Positions 50,486 through 57,441 of a stretch of 64,000 bases of DNA are shown in pieces. This DNA comes from a virus, in IMG/VR virus record IMGVR_UViG_3300035181_001003, positions 24,309 to 88,308 of that record; one strand, written 5' to 3'. The notes below the pieces were generated by a model. The model ran no database searches, was not told the DNA's origin, and saw only the letters and a list, made by a program, of their open reading frames with translations. The stretch's first letter is position 1; each line of letters begins with the position of its first letter. The position numbers and the translations under genes were made by a program.

Positions 50486-50800
50486 TCAATCGCCACAACT
50501 GCATCCTGAGCAGCAACCTTGGCATCCCATACCTTGGAATGCAGCTTCCTCGACTTCAATAGTCGTATACCCTCCCTTATCAATGGAAGATCCAACAGTG
50601 ATGTGTGAATCCAAAACAGAACAATTAAAGTCTTCTGTGCTACCAAATAACTCGCACAGATTAAATGCAACTTCTTTATAGATGTCACCACTGCCAAGAC
50701 GAACCTGCTGCACTAAGGCCGCAATTAGTTCAACTTCAGTATGAGTGAGGTTCAAACGATAGATACACTTGTCTTCTTTATACTTCAACTTTTTGGACAT
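50486..50800 (-). CDS. Hypothetical protein with Cys-rich tail, 104 aa
   Basis: Not recognised. Its core is helical (TEVELIAALVQQVRLGSGDI) and the end is Cys/Gly-rich (GMGCQGCCSGCSCGD), which could bind metal. It is the first gene after the promoter at 50830, with AAAGGAGAC before the ATG. Confidence 0.6.
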   Translation of the reverse strand: MSKKLKYKEDKCIYRLNLTHTEVELIAALVQQVRLGSGDIYKEVAFNLCELFGSTEDFNCSVLDSHITVGSSIDKGGYTTIEVEEAAFQGMGCQGCCSGCSCGD

Positions 50801-50829
50801 TACGTCTCCTTTAAAATAAGATAAAATTT

Positions 50830-50857
50830 ATTATAACACGCAACTTGCCTATGTAAA
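50830..50857 (-). promoter_or_regulatory. Sigma70-type promoter (TTTACA, 16 bp, TATAAT)
   Basis: The minus strand reads TTTACA (50852-50857), a 16-base spacer and TATAAT (50830-50835) ahead of 50486-50800. A CAGGTTGAG block lies further upstream, and GTTGCGTGT in the spacer resembles the P1-P6 family, so it may be a diverged member. Confidence 0.6.
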
Positions 50858-51085
50858 GCTCAACCTGACTTGACACTTGTAAAAATGTGGGCAGTGATTC
50901 GTATTACGGTAGTATGTATAATCCTGCAGATGTGGAACCAGTTCTGCGAGCTCAGCCGCTGGGATAACCCTCACGCACCATTCATCTTTATTAGCAGGAT
51001 GAACTTCCTGTGTCATGAAGAATAGATTAGTGATACCACGGCTGATTTGTTCTGCAAAATATTCTTTTAGTTGTTCGATGTTCAT
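50849..51085 (-). CDS. Small protein, 78 aa, paralogue of 33318-33515
   Basis: LKEYFAEQISRGITNLFFMT and LAELVPHLQDYTYYRNTNHC align with the 65-aa protein encoded at 33318-33515. The function is unknown. It is coupled to the helicase gene by a 4-nt overlap, and its end contains the upstream part of the 50830 promoter. Confidence 0.65.
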   Translation of the reverse strand: MNIEQLKEYFAEQISRGITNLFFMTQEVHPANKDEWCVRVIPAAELAELVPHLQDYTYYRNTNHCPHFYKCQVRLSFT

Positions 51086-52824
51086 AAGAATTTAGTATAT
51101 CGGGTATTGAATTCGTTTTTCCATATGTTTGCTGGTGATCCCCAAATTCTTTGCCCATTTAAATCTAGGATATATGTAACTGCGTGATCATCTATCGATC
51201 TTACACTTCGGCCAGCGCCTTGCACGCATTTCATGATCGTAATTATCTCGTAAATGTCTTTGTGGTGGTCTAGAATGAACTTCATTCTCTTATCACCCAG
51301 AGATGGGAATGGAGCCTTAACTAAAATCTGAAACCGTGATAGGTCTCCAGGTAAGTCAATACCTTCAAACATAGAAGGTGATACAAGAATAGCAGGGAGT
51401 TCTCCCTTATATTCTTTGAATGCTGTTAGAGTAGCTTCAAGCTTAGTGCCCTGTACATGCTCGAACAATTTCATCCTGCCTGCTCTAGCAAGAGGAGTAA
51501 TTTCTGCAACCAATTCGGCTTGTAGCTTAAATGATGGCGTAAGAATGATACCACGTTCATTATCGTCGATGTGCTTTCTAACTACCCGTGCTACATTCTT
51601 TCGAAGTGCTTTCACTGTGTCGGGATTCTGAAGAGAGGTGTAACTCAAAGATAGCGGATCAAAGAACACAACTTCCTTATTCTCTTTAGGGAATGTAGGC
51701 TCAAGCTTAATGAACTTTGTCTTCGCAACATCCAAGTGCAAAGTCTTAATCATGAACTGATCGGTTACAGTAGCTGACATAAAGAGATTATGCGGACTGC
51801 ACTGCAAAGCTTCTGTCATTGAACCAACAAATACAGGCTTCACCGTAACTGAGTTATCTTCTTCCTTATACTCGAACACATGCTCGTAGTTATAGTTGAA
51901 GAGGTCATCAATCTTACAAGCAAGTCCTTCATACTTCTTCGTGAAGCGTGTCAGCTTGGAGTACTGCCCATTTTGATTTGAGCGTAATGCTTTTTCAGCA
52001 GCAATGGTTCCCTGTTCCTTAGCATAAGAATAAACTTTATGCATGGCACGAAGGTAAGCTTCATAGTTGCTTTGGTTAATCTTATCCTTCTTGCTACAGT
52101 CTGCAGCCACTGAAGTCAGAATTTTAGAGATTTCCAAATCAGTTAGGCGAACTGTATCAGCAATTTCCTGAGCCATTTGTTGTACTCGCTTCTGTGAGAA
52201 GTGAATTGCATTATGTTCAGAGAAGAGATCATTAACAAGGTGAGCTTCATCCCAGATAAGTAGATCGCGGTCTTCAAACTTACCAGTGTACATCCGATCA
52301 ATAAAGAAATAGGAGTAGTTGGTTGTAAGATGTCGAGTAGTGTTCTTTAGCTTCTTAACTTTCAGGTACTCACACTTATTGCAATGCTGGTTAATTACTT
52401 CTTCAAACTCAGAACCAGATTGTACCATCGTATACCATGCGCAAGCTTCTGCATTTTCTTCTTCATCACCAGTAGATAAAGCAGAACAACCGTAATTGCC
52501 TGCTCCCTTAATCTGTATGTACTTGCCATTACCACCCAGCTTTTCAAAGGTAGTGGAATACTGTTTTGCGAGGACGTTTGTGGCCGTCAATGAGATACTA
52601 GCCTTAGTAGCAGAATCCAACCCACCACGAATCTCAATCAATGCCTCAGCAACAGCAGCGCCGATGATAGACTTACCGGTTCCAGTAGAAGCATTCAAGA
52701 CAACATTCTGCATGTTCTCATCCACAAATGCAACCAAGACCTGGTTAACGGCATCCATCTGCCCTGCACGGGGAACGAATCCTAACCGCTCAAAGGCATT
52801 AGCAACTTGTTTTTCGTATTTCAT
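51082..52824 (-). CDS. DinG/XPD-type Fe-S superfamily 2 helicase
   Basis: A 580-aa protein with Walker A NASTGTGKSIIGAAVAE (about 44-60), four Cys at 113, 128, 148 and 151 as expected for an Fe-S cluster, Walker B IWDEAHLVND (DEAH about 192-195), NLFMSATVTD (motif III-like), and a C-terminal motif VI in CVQGAGRSVRSIDDHA. This is the XPD/DinG (5'-3') family rather than T4 Dda or UvsW. It probably acts in phage DNA replication or recombination. Confidence 0.88.
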   Translation of the reverse strand: MKYEKQVANAFERLGFVPRAGQMDAVNQVLVAFVDENMQNVVLNASTGTGKSIIGAAVAEALIEIRGGLDSATKASISLTATNVLAKQYSTTFEKLGGNGKYIQIKGAGNYGCSALSTGDEEENAEACAWYTMVQSGSEFEEVINQHCNKCEYLKVKKLKNTTRHLTTNYSYFFIDRMYTGKFEDRDLLIWDEAHLVNDLFSEHNAIHFSQKRVQQMAQEIADTVRLTDLEISKILTSVAADCSKKDKINQSNYEAYLRAMHKVYSYAKEQGTIAAEKALRSNQNGQYSKLTRFTKKYEGLACKIDDLFNYNYEHVFEYKEEDNSVTVKPVFVGSMTEALQCSPHNLFMSATVTDQFMIKTLHLDVAKTKFIKLEPTFPKENKEVVFFDPLSLSYTSLQNPDTVKALRKNVARVVRKHIDDNERGIILTPSFKLQAELVAEITPLARAGRMKLFEHVQGTKLEATLTAFKEYKGELPAILVSPSMFEGIDLPGDLSRFQILVKAPFPSLGDKRMKFILDHHKDIYEIITIMKCVQGAGRSVRSIDDHAVTYILDLNGQRIWGSPANIWKNEFNTRYTKFL

Positions 52825-52864
52825 TTAATAAGTACCACTTTGTAAATTTGAAAGTCATCAGACT

Positions 52865-53126
52865 TTGGCTACCACTTGCATTTTCTGTCACTATCCCGAG
52901 CAATTTTTACTTTGGATGTGTTTGTGCAGATCAACAGCTTCAGCCAGTGTTCTAAGATTGCTTTACCATTTAGCCATGCAAAATAGCTTTATAGTATGTT
53001 ACATCTGTCTCAGCATCTTCAATGCGGTCAAACGGCTCGCTGAAAACTTGGAGGCGTTGTTCCTCATTTCCATTAATTATAATACGTTTCCTGCGGGGCA
53101 ATATCTTTACAGACTTGACATTCACA
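52865..53126 (-). pseudogene. Frame-disrupted small gene remnant
   Basis: The gap between the helicase and the 53-aa membrane protein gene shows minus-strand coding-like pieces in different frames: TCECQVCKDIAPQETYYN, NGNEEQRLQVFSEPFDRIED (continuing to YYKAILHG), LNGKAIL and RTLAEAVDLHKHIQSK. They read as one small protein with at least two indels. No family is recognised. Confidence 0.45.
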
Positions 53127-53128
53127 GG

Positions 53129-53290
53129 TCACACAATCTCTTCCAAGACGCCAAGAACTTCAGCAATGATGATAAGCAAACCACCAGTATAAAACATCTG
53201 GCTCATTATAACAGCACCTGCTAAAACACGAAAGACACTCTTTACGAGAGAGATGTGTAAGTGCGCTTTACGCGGATCTTTAACTTGCAT
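53129..53290 (-). CDS. Small membrane protein, 53 aa
   Basis: The ATG at 53290 starts MQVKDPRKAHLHISLVKSVF, followed by a hydrophobic helix (RVLAGAVIMSQMFYTGGLLI) ending in IAEVLGVLEEIV. One or two membrane passes are predicted. Small proteins beginning with this 'KDPRK.H' style recur in T4-like phages. The start overlaps nothing and lies one base below the stop of 53292-53891. Confidence 0.6.
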   Translation of the reverse strand: MQVKDPRKAHLHISLVKSVFRVLAGAVIMSQMFYTGGLLIIIAEVLGVLEEIV

Positions 53291-53291
53291 T

Positions 53292-53891
53292 CTATGTCTC
53301 ACTAAAATCTATATTGTCATTCAACCAAAATTTTACAAGGCCAGCATCAGTAAATGCTTCAAACATTCCAGCACTTTCTATTAATAGCCCAATTTTTGGT
53401 TTTTTCATTAATAGGCCATTATCATAATCCAAAATTTCGCCCGATTTATTATCGATCATCTTTAGTTTTATACTTCTAATCTTTTCAAGATAATTTGCTA
53501 GTTTGACTGTAGAACCTTCACCTGCAGTTGTAAATGATCCGCCGATGTAAATTGGTTCTTCAATGATTAGATGTAATTCCCAAATAAGTTCTTGGGAATA
53601 ACCTTTTCGCTGAAATTCCTTTAGTGTATGAGAAAATAAAATACTAAGATATTTCTTAGCAGCAATAGTTATGAAAGAACATACGCTAAAGGAAACAAGT
53701 ATCTCACTAAGCCAAAGAGAATAGTAAATTTTACCATCACTGTGCTTGATCTTCACTGTCTTATTTTCATTTATTTGTTTTACATCCGTTGAAGTTGATA
53801 ACAGTTTAGAAAATTCATCAAGCTGAGAATCCGTCAAATTCATTTCCATAGGATTCCTGACTGCCATTTCACGGAGTTCTTTTAATCTCAT
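53292..53891 (-). CDS. GNAT-like protein with leader, 199 aa
   Basis: It begins MRLKELREMAVRNPMEMNLT, a leader-like start. The KEFQRKGYSQELIWELHLII and SIKLKMIDNKSGEILDYDNG segments parallel the GNAT-like protein at 49251-49862. Acetyl-CoA-binding residues are only partly conserved (R-K-G-Y). It is possibly a packaged effector. It overlaps 53888-54124 by 4 nt. Confidence 0.5.
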   Translation of the reverse strand: MRLKELREMAVRNPMEMNLTDSQLDEFSKLLSTSTDVKQINENKTVKIKHSDGKIYYSLWLSEILVSFSVCSFITIAAKKYLSILFSHTLKEFQRKGYSQELIWELHLIIEEPIYIGGSFTTAGEGSTVKLANYLEKIRSIKLKMIDNKSGEILDYDNGLLMKKPKIGLLIESAGMFEAFTDAGLVKFWLNDNIDFSET

Positions 53892-54124
53892 TTTGGTGTA
53901 TCCAGGGGGTGAACTTTGCCTGCTTCGCGAGTGTCGTAATACTCGTCATCATCAATAGCAGTAACCACTATTGTTGGGCAAGATTGGGGATACTTGGTGT
54001 GGGCATCATCATTCTTAATGATAGTGCAAAGCGTAGAATTATCACCTGTAGCTTTGCGGTCTAGCTTGTTAAGCAGGGTCAACAGATTACGGCGAGATAG
54101 GAAGACATGTTCAACATCAGACAT
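53888..54124 (-). CDS. Small protein, 78 aa, tandem paralogue of 54117-54314
   Basis: The ATG at 54124 has GGAG upstream. The product (MSDVEHVFLSRRNLLTLLNK; PTIVVTAIDDDEYYDTREAG) clearly parallels the next gene, so this is a tandem duplication. The shared FLSRRNLL.LL.KLD motif suggests a common helical core. The function is unknown. Confidence 0.65.
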   Translation of the reverse strand: MSDVEHVFLSRRNLLTLLNKLDRKATGDNSTLCTIIKNDDAHTKYPQSCPTIVVTAIDDDEYYDTREAGKVHPLDTPK

Positions 54125-54314
54125 GATTTGCTCCATAATAAATTTCATCTTCGACTGCTGTTACGCAGATGATTGGAATTGTTTGATTGAAATCCTCACC
54201 TTGCCCGTCATGTTTGATAATAGATGCAGCAATAATAGGATCGCCGGGCTTCTTCTTGTCAAGCTTATCAAGAAGCAAAAGAAGGTTGCGACGGGATAGG
54301 AAGACTTGTTCCAT
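54117..54314 (-). CDS. Small protein, 65 aa, tandem paralogue of 53888-54124
   Basis: The ATG at 54314 (MEQVFLSRRNLLLLLDKLDK; PIICVTAVEDEIYYGANHV) is preferred over an in-frame upstream codon at 54419. It overlaps the next gene by 8 nt. It is about 50 percent identical by eye to its neighbour. Confidence 0.65.
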   Translation of the reverse strand: MEQVFLSRRNLLLLLDKLDKKKPGDPIIAASIIKHDGQGEDFNQTIPIICVTAVEDEIYYGANHV

Positions 54315-54470
54315 TATTTTCTCTTTTTTAGGTTTAAATATGCCAACGGATGCTAAACAATCACGATGATCCCTATAAAGGTAACATCTTGCAATATTAC
54401 CGTCACGAATAATATCCATGACTGCCTCTTTTGGAAATCTACCAGACCTAAGATGTTCTAGCTTATGTGC

Positions 54471-54596
54471 TCAATAACGCTTTACCGTAGTTACGACAAC
54501 ATACTCATCAGTTATTGAACGAACACACGTGCTATCATGTATCCAATAAACTACGCAGTCTTCATCAGTAGATTGAGACGGTAATACTCGTCTCAA
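54471..54596 (-). CDS. Possible small protein, 41 aa, from a TTG start
   Basis: From a TTG at 54596 the frame reads RRVLPSQSTDEDCVVYWIHD and ends VRSITDEYVVVTTVKRY, with a coding-like beta pattern. No ATG is available and the start lies inside the hairpin at 54568-54601, so translation could be structure-controlled or absent. Confidence 0.3.
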   Translation of the reverse strand: MRRVLPSQSTDEDCVVYWIHDSTCVRSITDEYVVVTTVKRY

Positions 54597-54601
54597 TCTA
54601 C
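54568..54601 (-). terminator. Terminator-like hairpin after gp42
   Basis: A perfect 13-bp inverted repeat (GTAGATTGAGACG / CGTCTCAATCTAC) with an 8-nt loop lies 28 nt downstream of the gp42 stop. There is no T-tract, so it may be a processing or attenuation structure rather than a simple terminator. Confidence 0.45.
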
Positions 54602-54628
54602 TCTTCTCGAGTACCTGCGAAAACGTGA

Positions 54629-55378
54629 TTAGATATATTCAGACTCTGGATAAAGTTCTTTGTATTTTTCTTTAGAAATATGGTATTTACCAGTTTTAGA
54701 ATAGTGATCTACAAGATAATAATTCCGTGCATAAACATGGAGTGAGGTTACATTCCAATAAAGATTACCAGGCTCAACAGAGAGTTCTGCGGCCATCTTT
54801 TCTAAAATATGCTGCTGCCATGCTCTATCATTTCGATACCCGGCCCAGGCATCATTACTGCGCATTTGAACAACTGCGTGAAGCTCATCTTGTCTAATAA
54901 GATAGCCGACGGCATTAGTGCATAGAAAATCACTACGCCCATTTAGATTGTAATCTTTCCACATTGACGGTCGATTGTAAATCGCCGTAGCTCTTCGCGA
55001 GCCAGGATTAGACTTTAGTTCTGCTACACAGTTTTCATATTGATTACCGTTCCAATCAGAAAAAAGAATAGCACCATAATTGCTGTTAATAAAGCCGTCC
55101 TTATCTGCAACCGCTTTCCAGATGGCGGGGGCACCGCCAGGAAAATCATTTACATTACAGGATAAAGAGTTATACCAAGCTTCTTCGCGTTCAACGTAAT
55201 CCCAATTGACTTCGCCGAAGATAGCATCTTCATCAGCAATAAAAGATGCGCCCACAATTTCAATGGTTGTGTTGCCAACCAGGTTGGTCATTGAAGCTTC
55301 ACGGTTGATTGACGTGAATTGCTTTGCTGCTAAGCGAGCCTTAAACAGGTCGCGAATGTCTGATGTTGTTAATGTCAT
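54629..55378 (-). CDS. 42: dCMP hydroxymethylase (T4 gp42 homologue)
   Basis: A 249-aa protein followed closely along T4 gp42 (246 aa): IEIVGASFIADEDAIFGEVN, GFINSNYGAILFS, ELKSNPGSRRATAIYNRPSM, GRSDFLCTNAVGYLIR with catalytic Cys153, and MRSNDAWAGYRNDRAWQ with Asp184 in the place of T4 Asp179, the residue that selects cytosine over uracil. It makes 5-hydroxymethyl-dCMP. With the BGT-like enzyme this indicates modified cytosine in the phage DNA. AAGGAGCC precedes the ATG. Confidence 0.95.
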   Translation of the reverse strand: MTLTTSDIRDLFKARLAAKQFTSINREASMTNLVGNTTIEIVGASFIADEDAIFGEVNWDYVEREEAWYNSLSCNVNDFPGGAPAIWKAVADKDGFINSNYGAILFSDWNGNQYENCVAELKSNPGSRRATAIYNRPSMWKDYNLNGRSDFLCTNAVGYLIRQDELHAVVQMRSNDAWAGYRNDRAWQQHILEKMAAELSVEPGNLYWNVTSLHVYARNYYLVDHYSKTGKYHISKEKYKELYPESEYI

Positions 55379-55435
55379 GTAGGCTCCTTGTAAGCTGTAA
55401 TGTATATTTTATCACGGCTTCAATAACAAGAAATC

Positions 55436-56446
55436 TTAGACCTGTTTTGCTATCCCCTTAAACCATTCAGAGGATACAAGTTTATCAGTCTCCTCATATC
55501 CGCCAGGGTCTGCTGCAATTGCAACATAGCTACCTTCAAACCAGACTTCAGAATTTTTAGGAATTTTCATCCCAGGATATGAATCGAATAATTTTATTCC
55601 TAACGCTTTAGGGGCAATATGTTCTGATAGCCACTCGTCCAATGAACGTGTGTTAAATTCATCTTCGAAATAATCTAGCGCTTCTTTCAAGCTAACAATG
55701 TTACGAACATCTTTATAAGTCTGTGAACCTATTTCGTCAAATTCATATATCAGTTTTTCAATGGTATCTGATAACTGCTCTATTTCTTCAATTGAGTATC
55801 GGTGGCGTTCTGGAACAAATTTAAGAATACGAGAATCTACAAGACTAAAAATTTTAGGCCCTAATGCTCTTAGCTCTTTCGACTTAGATTTTAGCACATT
55901 TTGGGCTGTGAGGATCACATTATCAATTATGCTAAGCCGGTCTATCATACCTTCTGTTCCATCACCTAAATCTATGTAATTGAAATCGCCCTTACATCTG
56001 GCAAATGGTCCTACGTCATCGTAAGGAATAATCAGCCAACACACCCCGCCAAACTGTTTAGCAGCAGAATAATCTGGAGTAGCTGAATTTGAAATTTCTC
56101 TTTTAGGATATCCAGCCCAATCGTGAGATTGTGATGCATAGTTCATGAATAGATTACTACCAGTCTTTGAACGGCGTGGTTCAGTTCTTCCTGTAATATC
56201 TGCAAACACATAATCACCAAGCTTCACATAATTTGGCATGTTAGTTGATCTATACAGAATTGATGACGTACCATTTACCAAGGCAGTAAAGTTCTTTTTA
56301 CATTTTGTTTTTAGCAAATTTATAAGTTGGCTTTGGGCCGCGGTTTTCCTTTTAAGTCTTTCATCCTGTTGGGCCTTCAGCTCATCATCAGAATACGTAT
56401 CACCTGGCTTTCGCTTCACTGCTTCAAATAGTTCTTTGACTTTCAT
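55436..56446 (-). CDS. ADP-ribosyltransferase-like protein with capsid-targeting leader, 336 aa
   Basis: The leader MKVKELFEAV resembles T4 Alt (MELITELFDE), with a likely cleavage after L-F-E. R-S-E elements: Arg66 in SILYRSTN, Ser119-Asn-Ser121 in KREISNSATPDYSAAKQFGG, and Glu300-Val-Trp-Phe-Glu304 in NSEVWFEGSYV. The insertion between S and E motifs is long and helical. By family it would transfer ADP-ribose from NAD to a host protein early after injection. A 17-bp tandem duplication spans its start codon. Confidence 0.65.
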   Translation of the reverse strand: MKVKELFEAVKRKPGDTYSDDELKAQQDERLKRKTAAQSQLINLLKTKCKKNFTALVNGTSSILYRSTNMPNYVKLGDYVFADITGRTEPRRSKTGSNLFMNYASQSHDWAGYPKREISNSATPDYSAAKQFGGVCWLIIPYDDVGPFARCKGDFNYIDLGDGTEGMIDRLSIIDNVILTAQNVLKSKSKELRALGPKIFSLVDSRILKFVPERHRYSIEEIEQLSDTIEKLIYEFDEIGSQTYKDVRNIVSLKEALDYFEDEFNTRSLDEWLSEHIAPKALGIKLFDSYPGMKIPKNSEVWFEGSYVAIAADPGGYEETDKLVSSEWFKGIAKQV

Positions 56447-56471
56447 AGTTCTTTGACTTTCATAGTTCTTT
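56430..56471 (-). repeat. 17-bp tandem duplication at the gene junction
   Basis: The plus strand reads two full copies of AGTTCTTTGACTTTCAT plus a partial third (AGTTCTTT). On the coding strand this is ATGAAAGTCAAAGAACT twice. The outer ATG overlaps the nucleotidyltransferase stop (ATGA) but now runs out of frame. The inner ATG is the true start of the ADP-ribosyltransferase-like gene. Confidence 0.9.
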
Positions 56472-57341
56472 CGGGATAGGTAGCTTCAGACGTTCAAGCT
56501 CTTTACGTGCAGCTTCTATAATTTCAGTAGAATTCTTAAGCTTCTTGATATGCTTGATAACATTCTCTGCTGTCATAACATCAGCAGCTTTGACACTCTT
56601 GCCAAAGATAAATGCTGCCACTTCATCTGGAACATCAGTGTGATCCTTATCCTTGGAGAACTTTACATCCTTACCAAGTGACTTAAGGTGAGCTTCTATT
56701 TCTTCAGGAGCTACAGTTTCAATGGTCTTGTTGTATTTTCCCGTCTTAGCATTGACTTTAGCCATCTTGAATAGACGTTCCATTCCAGAGTCTAGCTTGA
56801 CAGACTTAGATGCTCTGATGATTGCTTTACCATCTTCATCACGCATAACAAAATCTTTACCAGGCTCTTGTGTATGTGCAAGAGCCGTAAGCATGATGAT
56901 ATTGCGAACGGAACCTGGATAGACTGAACCTCTTCCAATTGCAGAGTGATACGCAAACTTAGCCCAGTCCTTATTGTTCACGTACATAAGGTCGACCTGA
57001 ATCTTCTTTCCGTTAACTGGAACTGCGTAGGAACCCACCTTTGTTCCAGCATTGTAGTCACCCTCTCCACCAGTTGCCTTAAGCATCTCGTCATTTATTT
57101 TGTTGACGTCAGAATCCTTAAGTGACATAGCGATGTCTACATCTCCGCTGTCTTTCTTTTTACCTAGAAGAGTAAGCTCTGTTGAACCTAGAAGATCATT
57201 TTTGAGCGTGTCAAATGGAATTCCAAGCACTTTAGATACAAATTCTAAAGCTGCCTTTACATCAGCTTGCTCTGCTCGCTGCACATCAAACTTAGCAGTT
57301 GCTTTGCCGCCCTCCATTAGAAACTGTTTGAAAGAGATCAC
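56460..57341 (-). CDS. Nucleotidyltransferase with capsid-targeting leader, 293 aa
   Basis: A GTG start at 57341 follows AAAGGA. The leader MISFKQFLMEGG is almost the same as that of 37759-38790 and ends in L-M-E. Catalytic residues: Gly52-Ser53 in LLGSTELTLLG, Asp67-Val-Asp69 in SGDVDIAMSL, and Asp117 in IQVDLMYV. The C-terminal 130 residues are helical and Lys-rich. It is a probable packaged nucleotidyltransferase. AATAAATA 26-33 nt upstream would give late expression. Confidence 0.75.
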   Translation of the reverse strand: MISFKQFLMEGGKATAKFDVQRAEQADVKAALEFVSKVLGIPFDTLKNDLLGSTELTLLGKKKDSGDVDIAMSLKDSDVNKINDEMLKATGGEGDYNAGTKVGSYAVPVNGKKIQVDLMYVNNKDWAKFAYHSAIGRGSVYPGSVRNIIMLTALAHTQEPGKDFVMRDEDGKAIIRASKSVKLDSGMERLFKMAKVNAKTGKYNKTIETVAPEEIEAHLKSLGKDVKFSKDKDHTDVPDEVAAFIFGKSVKAADVMTAENVIKHIKKLKNSTEIIEAARKELERLKLPIPKEL

Positions 57342-57366
57342 GAGAAAATCCTTTGAATAATTCCAA

Positions 57367-57374
57367 TATTTATT
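57367..57374 (-). promoter_or_regulatory. T4-type late promoter (AATAAATA), leftward
   Basis: The minus strand reads AATAAATA 26 nt before the GTG of the nucleotidyltransferase gene, back-to-back with a rightward late promoter in the same 100-base divergent region. Confidence 0.45.
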
Positions 57375-57410
57375 GGGGATGAGTAAGATATGTCAATCGT
57401 AGCACGTTTT

Positions 57411-57418
57411 CATAAATA
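57411..57418 (+). promoter_or_regulatory. T4-type late promoter (CATAAATA), rightward
   Basis: The plus strand reads CATAAATA 24 nt upstream of the 1352-aa fibre start, followed by the ribosome site TTAGGAG. Confidence 0.5.
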
Positions 57419-57441
57419 TAATGACTTAGGAGATTAATGAC

